Shown piece after piece: positions 37,127 to 45,500 of a stretch of 64,000 bases of DNA. This DNA comes from Salminus brasiliensis. Taxonomy: Eukaryota; Chordata; Actinopteri; Characiformes; Bryconidae. The notes beneath the pieces are model-generated. The model ran no database searches. It had not been told where the DNA came from and saw only the letters and a program-made list of their open reading frames with translations. The stretch is from assembly GCF_030463535.1 (NCBI RefSeq), contig NC_132881.1, positions 4,494,026 to 4,558,025 on the forward strand, written 5' to 3'. The position numbers and the translations under genes are program-made. Each line of letters opens with the position of its first letter. Within the stretch, counting starts at the first letter, position 1.

Positions 37127-39339
37127 ACAAATCTTCCAAGTGACTGTATAGATGAATGCCTCGAGGGCCCCGGCTAGAGCCCGCGCTCTCTCTCAGCCCT
37201 GCTAAAGGCCTTATCGTAAATCCAAGCAAAGTACCATTAATCTTTTTGAAAGACCTTTATGGCTTTTAATGTATCCCAAATTAGAACATTTTACACCCTT
37301 GGTTCCTGAAATATGGCGATAAAAAGCCTTTAGAGTTTAATTTCTCCTGCCTGCTCGCTCTGACCTTCCTAATCCCGGCATGCATTAGGAGATATTTTAG
37401 TTTCAGTCTTTCTAATAAAGTTTATCCCACTTAATTATAATTGAAACATTTTTTTTTTTCTCCCCCCTGTCTACTACTTCTGCTCCTGCTACTTCTTCTT
37501 CTCCTCCTGCGTCTGTCCTCTCTCCAGGTTTTTTCAACTCCAGAAACGGTGGCACATTTCTTCATTACCTAACGGCCTTTTTTTTTCTCCCCCTCCCTTT
37601 CTTTCTCTTTTCCCCCTCCTCTTTCTCTGTTCTCCCTGATTGTATTCTTCAGTAGTATTATAAGGAATTACCTCCCCCGCCCTCCACCTTCCACCATAAA
37701 GAAAGAGAGAAAAGGGTTTTTTGGTGATTTATTCGAAAGTGTTTATCAAAGTTTCGCATGGTTCAATAATAAGCCCGTCTCGAGAGGGCACGCTTCTCCT
37801 TTTGTTTCCCGAACCTGATGTTTTTTTTCTTTTCCGTTCCTGCCTCCCGGGATTATTCCGTATTACACGTCGTCTCTCCCGACCACAATAAAAATGTGGC
37901 GGCTTCTCCTTTCTCCGTTCTCCTTTCCCTTTCATTCCTGGTGCAAACCTCAGTTTGCAGCAGTGGCATTCCGTAGATGAAGCGGTGTAGATGATTAGCC
38001 GAGATAATGTCATTAATATTTCTTTTCTCATCCATGTTAAAAAAAACAATGGTTTTGGCTGCAGCGCTCTCTGAGTGTGGCGTGAGTAATGCCGTCTTAT
38101 TTACAAACCTATGCGCTACTATTCATAGCTGCAGTGTAGTATAGGATCCAGCCTGTTTGGCGTCGACACAAGAGGACCGCAGGCATTTCGGGAGGAGCCA
38201 CTGAGCCGCCCTGCCGCTATTTGCCGAGGTTTTGCCAAGCAGGCCGCTAATTTTCCAGCTAACGGAGCTCATCTTCTCTCCTTCTCTCTTTCTCAATAGC
38301 TGGCCGTGAAGATTGCGGAAGCCACGGACTGCCGCGACTTCGCCCTCAAGAGGAGGCAAGAGGAGGCTTCTCGGGACGCCCGCAAGAAGAGAAAGCAGTT
38401 GGCCTGGGGGTCTGTTGATTATTTACATCCTCTTCTGCCCTCTGCTATAACGACCTGCAGTTTCATAAATTTCTTTTTTTTTTTTAAATCCATGAAATTT
38501 CCCCAATTTATTTTAGAATTGACCATGAAAAACAGTAGAAAGGGTCTAGATATATTTGTTTTATTTATTTATTTTTTGTTTTAAATTAAGTTGCATAAAC
38601 AACCCAATTTACAATAGTTTGAATTTGCGATGTCACAAAAATCAACCCATTTACAGCCCGATGTAGATTAGCCACACCCATTCAAGGTTCAAATGAGGCA
38701 CAAATGAGATACAAAGCAAGGCAGCCAATCAGAACTGAGGTCGTTTGCATAGATCCGCCTTAAAGGCACAGTAACCACAGTAACAGCCTGTTTTAGTTGT
38801 AAGGCATAAAGAGAGCTTAGAAATCGGTCGTGTAAAAATGATAATCCCACACAAACATCAAAAGTGGACCTCAGGGGAAGAGAAAGGGATAAAATGTAGA
38901 GTATGGACTCTTTAAACCGCTGCAGATTTCACACTTTGCCCCCCCCCCCAATCTCTAGTCTGGAAATCCTCCCCTGTATCTGATCCTCTGGGCCGTAATC
39001 AGTGTATAGAATGAGGCCTTTTGAAGTACCACTCCACGCCATCAAAGGCCCAAGTGTGAGCAGTTTTCCGAACTGTGCGTGGACCCGCTGCCCTCATCGC
39101 ACTTCGCTAGCTTTCAGTGACTGCAGTATCGTCCAACACGCTGTAATTTGCTTTGTTGCTTGACCTATATAAGCCTTGTTCCAAGTTCCACATGTTTTCC
39201 ACTCCACCGTGGAGCGGTTTGTACAGCACACATGCATACGCTGCTTCGTATGTGCTTATTAAAACACTTCTCATTTCTCTCTTTCAGCTTCGAGGCGAAG
39301 AAAAGGTGGGAAACCAAAAGCAACATGGGCTACATGTGA
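14587..39339 (+). CDS. fam204a: fam204a, whole gene span (7 coding exons, 249 aa)
   Basis: Joining the seven exons gives 750 nt: 249 codons plus TGA. The product matches vertebrate FAM204A (human about 233 residues) at its start (MYSGLLPQGL), in the middle (WEELTQYFGANERF, then SGLEK with AKAEELSDRLATRE) and at its end (FEAKKRWETKSNMGYM). The order is an acidic, low-complexity N-terminus (E19-E29 then D30-D32), a basic patch at about 105-115 that could be a nuclear signal, the WEELTQYFG segment at 142-150, a predicted helical part at 167-230 with charged residues, and the conserved tail at 233-249. The molecular function of this family is not established; no enzyme motif, signal peptide or membrane segment is seen. 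Intron phases agree at every junction. The gene appears intact. It is the only gene in the window. Confidence 0.93.
14845..16125 (+). other. fam204a: fam204a intron 1
   Basis: 1281 bp, AT-rich, phase 0. No clear mobile element with both ends is visible, and no other gene. Confidence 0.8.
16126..16213 (+). CDS. fam204a: fam204a coding exon 2 (residues 87-115)
   Basis: Acceptor TTTGTTTGTTGCAG ends at 16125 and donor AAAG/GTATGG starts at 16214. The exon encodes KFKDLQKERQ and then the basic run RKRRRKTRHRK (105-115), a plausible nuclear or nucleolar targeting signal. It leaves one base for the next codon. The 106-bp intron that follows is the shortest in the gene. Confidence 0.9.
16320..16359 (+). 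CDS. fam204a: fam204a coding exon 3 (40-nt micro-exon)
   Basis: This 40-nt exon encodes D116 (split codon) RAQVEDGDLEEK and part of R129. Acceptor GACAAACAG ends at 16319 and donor AGAG/GTAAAA starts at 16360. A competing acceptor four bases downstream would break the frame into exon 4, whereas this one joins both neighbours in phase. The residues are poorly conserved in the family, as expected for a linker. Confidence 0.85.
16360..18316 (+). other. fam204a: fam204a intron 3
   Basis: 1957 bp. Holds one degraded MITE (about 17655-17890) and otherwise unassigned DNA. The minus-strand frames near 18013-18604 have no family resemblance and partly overlap exon 4 antisense. Confidence 0.8.
17655..17890. 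mobile_element. Degraded MITE of the GGTTCTTTGAG type
   Basis: The left end reads AAAAATAAAGGTGCTACGAA followed by GGGTTCTTTGAGCAGTGCCA. The right end has CTCAAAGAACCCTTTTACTT. Similar ends recur at 50415-50590 and, as a fragment, at 53815-53840. This matches a widespread short inverted-repeat element seen in fish genomes. It has no coding capacity. Confidence 0.6.
18317..18428 (+). CDS. fam204a: fam204a coding exon 4 (residues 130-166)
   Basis: Acceptor GCTTTTGCAG ends at 18316; donor CAAG/GTAACA starts at 18429, phase 0. It encodes the family hallmark WEELTQYFGANERFQPP (142-158). Just before it, a 9-bp tandem duplication (CGCACGAAG twice, about 18334-18351) gives RTKRTK, a small lineage-specific insertion in a basic stretch. 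Confidence 0.93.
19032..19516 (+). mobile_element. Internally deleted Tc1/mariner copy with both TIRs and TA sites
   Basis: The left end TACCAGTCAGCCATAACATT and the right end (reverse complement TACACCAATCAGCCATAACA) are inverted repeats flanked by TA, the canonical Tc1/mariner target. Inside are shreds of the transposase gene: CAGTGGTCAGTACCTACCAA, then a jump to a 3' part containing TCCATGGAGGCCCCAACACC. Most of the catalytic domain is missing, so it is a non-autonomous relic inserted in intron 4. Confidence 0.85.
20357..20604. mobile_element. MITE-like element with short inverted ends
   Basis: It begins TGTCGTCGCTGTCATGCAAG and ends TTACAGCGACGATG, so CGTCGCTGT is inverted as ACAGCGACG. 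A related left end (GTCGCTGTCATACAAAAAAC) lies next to the Tc1 relic at about 19520. Related inner motifs (GAGCATTTCTATTGGTCC type) occur near 350, 22170 and 28045. It is non-coding. Confidence 0.5.
20992..21081 (+). CDS. fam204a: fam204a coding exon 5 (residues 167-196)
   Basis: Acceptor CTCATCTCCAG follows a C-rich pyrimidine tract and ends at 20991; donor CGAG/GTATGT starts at 21082, phase 0. It encodes SGLEKSMESAIAEGDYAKAE and then ELSDRLATRE. The SGLEK...KAEELS..LATRE pattern is shared with mammalian FAM204A and should form an amphipathic helix. The 17.2-kb intron 5 follows. Confidence 0.94.
21897..22140 (-). repeat. tRNA-derived SINE, family 2
   Basis: Read on the minus strand it starts with a tRNA-like head whose B box is GGGTTCGAATCCCAGG (about 22100-22115). 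A body GCCATCAGCAGCCGGAGCCA then GAGAGAGCACAACTGCC follows. The same body occurs at 25350-25615, 32115-32330 and 53845-53965. The head is no longer a foldable tRNA gene. Confidence 0.68.
22560..22980. other. Unassigned intron DNA
   Basis: No gene. Phrases such as GTCCCATATCCTGCATTTTC and AAATGAGTGGGCATGGCTAA resemble a dispersed fish repeat also seen at 38600-38900, but copy edges are not clear. Confidence 0.35.
22981..24330. promoter_or_regulatory. Candidate conserved non-coding region in intron 5
   Basis: Repeat-poor DNA with phrases such as TTCAGTGCTAATTCATTTCC and TAATGAATTCCCATTGTGAT. The most CNE-like part is about 23180-23480. Regulatory function is inferred only. Confidence 0.3.
24801..25450. 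repeat. Tandem duplication of about 330 bp
   Basis: Two diverged copies start near 24801 and 25133. Shared phrases include GCATGAAACCTCAATACTTT, CATCTGGTCGTGCAAATAAC, GAAGCTTCACTTGATGTAAA and GGGAGTCACAAGCTCAAATT. The second copy runs on into a longer SINE at 25350-25615, while the SINE in the first is cut off. The duplication therefore included part of the SINE. Confidence 0.85.
25350..25615 (+). repeat. tRNA-derived SINE, family 2
   Basis: The degraded head (GGCCTGGGAGTCACAAGCTC) is followed by GCCATCAGTCGCCGGAATCT and then by GTGGGTAGATGGCGCTCTCT and GCACAGGCGTCTGTTAGCTG. The order matches the copies at 21897, 32115 and 53845. It is old and non-coding. Confidence 0.65.
25616..27300. other. 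Intron 5 DNA, partly CNE-like (about 26380-27300)
   Basis: No gene. From about 26380 to 27300 the DNA is repeat-poor with no mobile-element signatures; a T/C homopolymer patch sits at about 27200-27220. Conservation is not testable here. Confidence 0.3.
27301..29298. other. Intron 5 DNA without a gene
   Basis: Apart from the low-complexity tract at 27643-27712, it holds a partial dispersed element near 27950-28170 containing GAGCATTTCTATTGGTCCAT. Nothing else is recognised. Confidence 0.45.
27643..27712. repeat. Poly(T) and (AAT)n low-complexity tract
   Basis: A T run of nearly 30 bases at about 27650 is followed by AATAATAATAATAATCATAA. It lies in an AT-rich stretch and has no coding meaning. 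Confidence 0.8.
29488..29706. mobile_element. Short MITE with 26-bp imperfect inverted ends (copy 1)
   Basis: Left end GTCCGAAACGATGCCCTATT and right end (reverse complement GTCCAAAACTGTGCCCTATT) are imperfect inverted repeats around a TA-rich centre containing CACTATATACAGCACTATGT. This matches the common vertebrate-fish MITE type with CCCTATTCACTATAT ends. It has no coding capacity. Confidence 0.78.
29911..30127. mobile_element. Short MITE with inverted ends (copy 2)
   Basis: Second copy of the element at 29488-29706, carried by the 423-bp duplication. The ends are GTCCGTAATTATGCCCTATT and the reverse complement of ATAGTGAATGGGGCACAGTT. Confidence 0.75.
30141..32110. promoter_or_regulatory. 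Intron 5 DNA with a CNE-like core at about 30770-31330
   Basis: The core is dense in homeodomain-like sites (TAATTAATTAGC, TTAATTAAAGC, GTCATTAATTAAAC) separated by T runs, and free of known repeats. A poly(T)/poly(C) patch occurs at about 31395-31425. This looks like an enhancer-type element; its target is unknown. Confidence 0.4.
32115..32330 (-). repeat. tRNA-derived SINE, family 2
   Basis: On the minus strand the head carries AAGTTCGAATCCCGAGCC (B box, about 32293-32310), then GCCATCGGCAGCTGGAGACC and GGGCGCTCTCTCC. It is the same family as at 21897 and 25350. Confidence 0.65.
32331..35400. other. Intron 5 DNA, mostly unassigned
   Basis: A short fragment CCAGTGGTCTCCAGCCCTTC at about 32673 is one end of the repeat found at 54585-54830. 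About 34370-34640 is repeat-poor and CNE-like (GGTGATTTAGCCAGCCGGAG, CATTAATCGTGCGCGCGTCA). An AATC/AATA simple repeat lies at 34789-34820. No gene. Confidence 0.4.
35401..38299. promoter_or_regulatory. CNE-like end of intron 5 with pyrimidine-rich tracts
   Basis: Repeat-poor blocks such as 35400-35660, 35990-36160, 36240-36400, 37190-37440 and 37960-38140 are separated by simple tracts. The tracts are (CT)n at about 35856-35934, poly(C) patches at about 36174-36212, (TTTA)n near 36735-36758 and (TTC)n at 37096-37125. Low mobile-element content over nearly 3 kb is unusual for this window and suggests constraint. Open frames over the tracts are artefacts. Confidence 0.4.
38300..38409 (+). CDS. 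fam204a: fam204a coding exon 6 (residues 197-232)
   Basis: Acceptor TCTTTCTCAATAG ends at 38299; donor TGGGG/GTCTGT starts at 38410, leaving two bases of a glycine codon. It encodes LAVKIAEATDCRDFALKRRQ and then a lysine/arginine-rich part ending RKKRKQLAW. The upstream DNA is unusually pyrimidine-rich for several hundred bases. Confidence 0.93.
38410..39287 (+). other. fam204a: fam204a intron 6, with a dispersed repeat at about 38600-38900
   Basis: The intron is 878 bp with phase 2. The part with ATTAGCCACACCCATTCAAG and GGCAGCCAATCAGAACTGAG resembles a short interspersed fish repeat, but its ends are not defined. A T run lies at 38471-38484 and a C run at about 38939-38949. Confidence 0.55.
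39288..39339 (+). CDS. fam204a: fam204a coding exon 7 with stop (residues 233-249)
   Basis: Acceptor CTCTCTTTCAG ends at 39287. The split glycine codon is completed, followed by FEAKKRWETKSNMGYM and TGA at 39337-39339. This tail is essentially identical to the mammalian one and is the best-conserved part of the protein. Confidence 0.95.
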
Positions 39340-39442
39340 CGTTTTCCTAGCAGACCAGATGACTTGAGGACTGTTTACGATGCAAAAAATCCCATTTTGC
39401 AGATTTCTCTTTTTTTTCCTTCTATATATTTTTTGTTTTTCA

Positions 39443-39525
39443 AATAAATCATTGCATTTTTTGTTGGAAATTTGAGGAAAGCACTGGCAGCGGCAGCAGC
39501 ATTTGCTGCTGGTTGCTCAAATAAA
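39443..39525 (+). terminator. fam204a: Candidate fam204a polyadenylation signals
   Basis: Two AATAAA hexamers lie 104 and 181 bp past the stop, at 39443-39448 and 39520-39525. Each is followed within about 30 bp by T-rich DNA. They would give short 3' UTRs of roughly 130 and 210 bases. Which one is used cannot be told from sequence. Confidence 0.6.
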
Positions 39526-40700
39526 CAACCTTCCCCTTTCCCATTCTGCTCTAAATGTTCGTTTTGAGTTCACTCGCACTGTTTTTCTCCCTAATTAAAT
39601 CTGGTCCACATTAGCGCGTGCCTGCGTTCAGTTCCCAGAATTAACTGGGTTAATCAGCAGCCTCTCCTTTCTTCCATGGAGGTATGGAGCAGAGGAAGAG
39701 AAAGGAAAGATTAGAGGCCTAATGCAATGTACAGGATAATGTGCAATAGGATTTGCCTGAGCAAAATGAAATTTGTTGGCTGTAAGGAGGTTTGAGCAGG
39801 CGTAAACGAGGAGTTTAGCACTGGGTGAGTGTGTAAGGTGTGTGTGTGCATGTTTGCACAATAGTGATTGTGTGTAAAGCTGGCCTTTTACGCATGATTC
39901 AACGGGAACCCTAAGATTAAAATAAATGAAAAAAAGAAGACTTTAAATATTCAGGAGTAATTGTATATTTAAAATCAGGAGCGTTTTCTGCAGGGCAGAT
40001 TCAGCCTCATTTCTACAGATTCATTCGCCTTATCTTTGCATGGCATATCAGTTTCAGGCACTGTGGCTGGGACACAACCTGTCTGCCGTCTAGCTTGTTG
40101 CCATGCAAAGGTCAGAGACAACAGCGCCTTTAAGCGCCTCATATTTTGCCGTGCAGAGTGTGATCACTTACGTTCACTGAGGCTTAGTGTGGAAAGGCCT
40201 TTAGACTGATGGCACGGAAGCTGTGAACACCGTCTGTTAGTCCATGCAGTGTTTCTGTGCTTTCAGACACCGAGGCAGAAGATGTGGGTGAAATGTGGAG
40301 GGCTTTTTGAGGACATCTAGACTCATTAGGAAATCTCTTGCAGCATCAGTGAGGAAATGGCCAACCGAACAATGCAAGGTTAGAAAGCGCTGCTCTCAGA
40401 AGGGTGACGGTTTATCCTGACATCTGTAGAAAACACAGAATTGTATAACAAATATATCATGCTATAGATTTGTTCTTAGCCTATATAACAAAATAGGGTG
40501 CAATATGAGCCAAAGTGTATTAAGTATATATCTAATCAGTATTATGTGGATTACGTTTATACATGATCAGCATGTATAACCTAAAAATATCATTTCCTCT
40601 CCAGTCTGTATAGCCTGTATATTATCATTTATCTGCACGGTAAGTCTGTTTTCCCACAAAACCCAGGACTTATACATAAACTCTCCAAGCACGTAATGAC
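39526..40700. other. Intergenic DNA downstream of fam204a
   Basis: No gene seen. AT-rich with no clear mobile element. An ordinary spacer after the candidate polyadenylation sites. Confidence 0.5.
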
Positions 40701-41040
40701 TAGGGCCTCCTTTTCCTTTTAAAACAGCTTCTACCAAAAAAACAGGCCAAGAAAACCTTTTCCCCACACCATTACACCACCTCCACCAGCCCAAGGCTGA
40801 CCCCATTATGTGTGTGCCTTAATCAGACCATGCTACATTTCTGCAGTCGTCAACTGTAGCCGCTGCAGCCTCAGCCTTCTGTTCTTGGCTGACAGAAGTG
40901 AAACCTGCCGTGGGTTTGGAACCTGCTTAGGGTTGGACGTGGTGGTGTGTAGTCTGAGCTGCTTTTCTGCTCACCACAGTTGTACAGAGTGGTTATCTGA
41001 GTTACCACACTGGTGTGGTTGGTGTGCCATCCCTCATTTA
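40700..41040 (-). mobile_element. Tc1/mariner fragment, minus strand, internally deleted
   Basis: Minus-strand reading near 40735-40805 gives GGCTGGTGGAGGTGGTGTAA then TGGTGTGGGG and TTTTCTTGGC, matching the catalytic-core DNA of the fish Tc1 family that ends in CACTTTATTAG. It is directly followed (40829-41040) by a 5'-transposase part: CTGCAGCCTCAGCCTTCTGT, TTCTTGGCTGACAGAAGTGA and TTTTCTGCTCACCACAGTTG. The parts between are missing, so it is dead. Confidence 0.72.
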
Positions 41041-42386
41041 AGACAACAGCGCAGATTAGCAAGTTCATGTTTTTGTGTTTGTCTGGTCGGGAGTGTTTTA
41101 GCCTGGACTGAAGCGGAGGTCATTTATCTATAGCAAAAACATCCTGTTTAATTCTAAGGGCCTATCAGGTCCGTATCGGAGCGGTATCGGTATCAGAGGA
41201 GGGAGGGGGGAAGAAAGGGTATTGTGCCTTCTCTATACATACAGAGATAAATGCATTCGCTTCACACCACACATGCTTTCCGTGGCGTCTCCGTTTAACA
41301 CCATCTTCCGTCTCGGCAGGAGTGAGGTCATCACTCACAGCTCTTGAGTCAGAATGCAGATAGACGGAGCCGGAGCTTCTGATTTATGCTCCGCTGGCCC
41401 GAGGCTCAGCTATCTGCAAATAGCAATTTTAGAGCTTTAAACTACCCACCCTGACAACAGCCGTTTGACAACTGTGGCACAAACTAGCCGGTGTAGCCCG
41501 GAGGCATGTGCTTGGCACTGGCGGTTCCAGAGACAGCTCGCTAAAGAGGTGTAAAAGAGAAGGAGAGCCAAGCTTTACCCAGTTGTCATCAAGACCATCT
41601 GCAACGTATCAGACAAGTGGCGCTTCTTGGCAGGACGGCGGGCCGGCGTGTCCCGCTCGCTCTCGCAAGGCGTCTTTCCGCAGAGAGATAATCTGAAGAA
41701 GTCCCGCTGATGGTTTGCTTTGATTAAAGCCATGAATGCGGCTAATGTGGATCTACGCCACCGCTTTAGAAAAAGCTGTCAGTTAGTGTATGTAAATGAG
41801 GTAATTAAACTCACTTAGCATTCTTTAATAAGAGGGTTATTTGGCAGCGCTTAGCACTGTTTTAGACTTTACTTTGATGACACATCTCAAGCGCTGTCAT
41901 AACATTGGATGCAAGTCACTGTTTGTTTTTGTTTTGTTTTTTTGGGGGGGGCTAATGTGTCACTTGTTTGTGGTGGGCAAACATCTCTGGGTGCACCGGT
42001 TCCAGCGCTGAGGCACCAACCTATGCAAACACGTGGGGTTTCGTACATCCCATCTGCCTCATTTTTGGACATAAACAGGAGAACTTTAAGGCTATGGCCA
42101 GATTTGGACAGACCTGACCCATCAGACCTGCACATTAAGTAGCACCGTGGATTTTGCCTTGAATGCATAAATAAATGATCCAGTTGGGAAGGTTGCTATT
42201 GGTTGGTATTTCACACATCTGACAGTGGCCTTAACAAAGGTCCTGCTGGTCTGTCTGGTGACCAGCATCAGCTTCCCTTGCTGTTTCAAGCAGCATTCAG
42301 ACCTCACTATACATGCTTCTACTGGTGACCAGTTTTGGTCACTTTATTTATTTATTTTTGTCCGACTTACTTTATTTTAGACCAGG
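41041..42386. other. Intergenic DNA between two Tc1 fragments
   Basis: No gene. About 41330-41470 and 41690-41880 are repeat-poor. The rest is unassigned. Confidence 0.45.
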
Positions 42387-42575
42387 CTACATTTCTGCAG
42401 TCGTCAACTGTAGCCACTGCAGCCTCAGCTTTCTGTTCTTGGCTGACAGAAGTGAAACCTGCCGTGGTCTTCTGCTGTTGAAGCTCATCTGCTTTAGGGT
42501 TGGACAAGGTGGTGTGTAGTCTGAGCTGCTTTTCTGCTCACCACAGTTGTCTGAGTTACCACACACCAACTGGAC
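42387..42575 (-). mobile_element. Second copy of the same Tc1 fragment
   Basis: Repeats 40829-41040 with few differences, starting GCTACATTTCTGCAGTCGTC. It keeps an internal part (GTCTTCTGCTGTTGAAGCTC) altered in the first copy, and lacks the piece around ACAGAGTGGTTATCTGAG. The copies are about 1.56 kb apart in direct orientation. Confidence 0.75.
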
Positions 42576-42699
42576 CCTTCTTGGTAGCAGTGATCTAGCA
42601 TCGTTTGAAGCATGTAAGTAACTCTCAGTGAACGCTAGCCAGGCTAAACAGCAAAAAAAAAGTAGACGGACCAGCCAAACTATTGTAATCACCATCAGA

Positions 42700-43245
42700 T
42701 CTTGCAACAATGGCACGAACCAAGCTCTATGACATCTAATAGATGGTAGTGATAGATGCAGGAGAAATAGTCAGACGTGAAGATCTGAGCAACTATGAGA
42801 AGGGCCAGATTGCCGTGGGCAGACGTCTGGATCTGGGTATCTCCAAATCGGCAAGGCTTAGACGGCTTTTGGTCAGCTGTGGGCCGAGGGTGTGTACCAG
42901 GCACGAACCGATCGACAGGGCGTTGGGCTTCCGAAGCTTAGGAATGCAAAAGGTAGTAAGGGCTATCTCATCTAGGCCCAAGCACCAGAAAGGCTACAGT
43001 CACTGAATTGTTGTATGATGCTCACAGAACCTTTAGAAGCACCTACAATCAACTGGACCGATGGAAGATGGCCTCCTGGTCCACAGGGTCCTGTTTTCTC
43101 TTAACTTACGTGGCAACTAACAGTACTTGACAGATCTGCTGTAACGTCTTGCTGCCAAATACCCCAGGGCACCTTCAGGGATCTTGTAGAGGGAGCTGTG
43201 TTGGTGGCACACGGAGGACCAACAGGATCTCTGATACCACTCAAT
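42700..43245 (+). pseudogene. Tc1/mariner relic, plus strand
   Basis: Collinear with the 19032-19516 family. The 5' part carries GAGCAACTATGAGAAGGGCC, GCAGACGTCTGGATCTGGGT and ATCTCCAAATCGGCAAGGC. After a deletion come CAACTGGACCGATGGAAGAT and ACGTCTTGCTGCCAAATACC. The protein is destroyed by deletions and frameshifts, and terminal repeats were not seen. Confidence 0.78.
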
Positions 43246-45500
43246 ATTCAATGACTCCGATCTGGGCCAAAGAAATTTGATCAGAACGTGGTCTGCTGTC
43301 AGCACTTGCTGCTTCGTCTTCTGGATGTCTGTTGTGTACGCTCGGCCTCACACAGTGGTGTACGGTAGTCATCATGGACTCCGCTCTTCTTATGTTGCTG
43401 TTTTGGCAGTTCTACGGCACTCTCGAGAGGATGCTTTCTGAAGTATTTTCCAAACACTTCGCTCCGTTGCCCTGCTGATGTCCGCTAGAATTTCTTCATC
43501 GTATTCGTAGACGCATCATAACTCAGACCACCCAGCCATGGTAGTTATAAGTTATAAGGGAAGAAATGGAGACCATGCTAGACAATTTTGTCTTTCCCTT
43601 TCGGTGTTCCTTTCGGAGTTCTGTAATTTATATCACCTGCGCCGAAAGGCCTTGAGACGCTGACGCTCATCCTGGCCAGCTTGTTTTATGCTCTTCGGCA
43701 TTTTTGAAGGCTGACCTGTTCATCATTTGTGGTAATCTCTTACTGAACCATCTGGAAGGAATGCGGAAAGCCTCTCCCAGGCGGCGTACATAAACCATTT
43801 CACGAGCCGCGGAACGTTTGTGCGAACACGAGCGTCCTTCCGCTCGGAGCGCCGGCCGCCGGCTCCGTCCCACCCCTATCAATAGCATCTCAGCCTATTA
43901 ATCTCTTTGAACGCAGTGCAGCGCCTCAAGCCCAGTAGATGCGGCATTAAAAAAAGAAAAGCGGAGAAATCCACTTTGTGGCGTCCTCGTGTGGAGAGGC
44001 GGCTCGCCCGCTCACTGGCTCTCTTTCTGCAGGCCAGGCTTGACCCCTGACCCGTGCTGATTTGTTGTGAAGCGCGGAGGCAGAGCTCTCCGGAGCATGT
44101 GTTGAAGCACTTAAGGGAAAAGCGGGTATTGTTGGAAAGAGAATGACGAAGGAAAAAAACGCCCCTCCGCAAAACTCAATCCTATTAAATGCCTGAACGA
44201 GGACGCGGTGCATGAAAACGCAGGGGTTTTTTTGCCGTGAAAAACAGGGACACATGTACTTTGTAATCCTACTTCAGTGGAAACCTGCATCACTTGAGGA
44301 CAAAGAACAACCAGCTTTAATACAAGAGGAACCTGAAGGAGATCTGCACAGCAGAGCAGATGAAGTTGATAAGTGTTCCTTACTTAACTTAAAGCTGTTT
44401 AAGCAGCAGATCATGGCCGTAAGAAAAACCCTGCATTCACGACTAAATTTGTTCATGGAACTCAACATATCCTACATTTTTCTTATTATTCCCCCCTGAG
44501 GTCATATAGGCTTATAACTTATATGTACCAAAAACAGTCATAGTTTATTACTCTATTACTTTTTCCTATAGAAAACAGGCTATTTCTTTTTAGGCCTCTA
44601 AGACTGGTATATGTAAATGAGCCCTGTAGCCTAAATTAGTAGATATATGTAAATCAGATTTTCACAAAGTACTGTTTTTTCCAAATGCACTTCTCCACTG
44701 CATGGTACCTAAACTACTTGTTGTTTTACACCACCACAGCTCAACCCCGGACATGTAGCTGGTGATCAGTGGACCATCGCTAAATGCCTTAATCTTAGCA
44801 GGTTTCCAGATATAAAATGATTATTGTGTTTAAAGCATTCCTATTAAAAGAATAAAGGATTTGTGGTAAATTAATCGGTTTTGGTAGCTAGCTGTGTTCG
44901 CATCAAGCTTGGCAGGTTAGTGCGGCACAGTTTATTATTTGTAAGTTAGCTCTATTAAAAAAAGGCCTTATAGCTCATCACAGGCACACAGGTACTGTAA
45001 ATTCCCTTCCATGTCTCAGTTGTTAGATTACACTTTATTTAAAGGCTTAAACTAGGTGGGTTTTATTATTGTAGCGTTAGCCAGTTAGTTGGCTAGCCGG
45101 CTAGGAGTCTTTTAGGAGCGAATAGTGATGTTCAATTGGCAGCTTCACAATACGACAGCAACCTAAACAGTATACACACAAAAGCACATAGCACAAAAGT
45201 AGTGCAAGCTAATGTAGCTACTCTGTAGGCCCATAGTCTGCATCAGTGAAATTCTACTATACAATGGAAAAGCAATAAAGCCAAGTAGAGGCGAGTAGAG
45301 TAGTGTAGGTACCATGCAGTGGAAAAGTGTCACGTGGCAAAGTGATTCATTTTTTCCAGTTTTTAGAACTTTAGAGAACTTAGCAACGAAAATATCGTAT
45401 TCCTAGATTTCCCGATTACGTTAATATCAGGAAACTTTCAGCTTCAGCTTGTGCTTCTTGGGTCCTTTGTGGATTTTAAGGTGTGTTCAGGATGTTCTGA
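43246..45500. other. Intergenic DNA without a recognised gene
   Basis: GC-rich, CNE-like DNA occupies about 43780-44170. One plus-strand frame at 44274-44460 (WKPASLEDKEQPALIQEEPE...) is open and not simple-sequence but resembles no family I know. It is discussed as a finding. Confidence 0.35.

Larger units (their letters stand above)
21082..38299 (+). other. fam204a: fam204a intron 5 (17.2 kb)
   Basis: Phase 0 intron, larger than the rest of the gene together. It mixes repeats (listed separately) with several repeat-poor stretches that look like conserved non-coding elements. No open frame inside has recognisable protein similarity. Confidence 0.85.
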
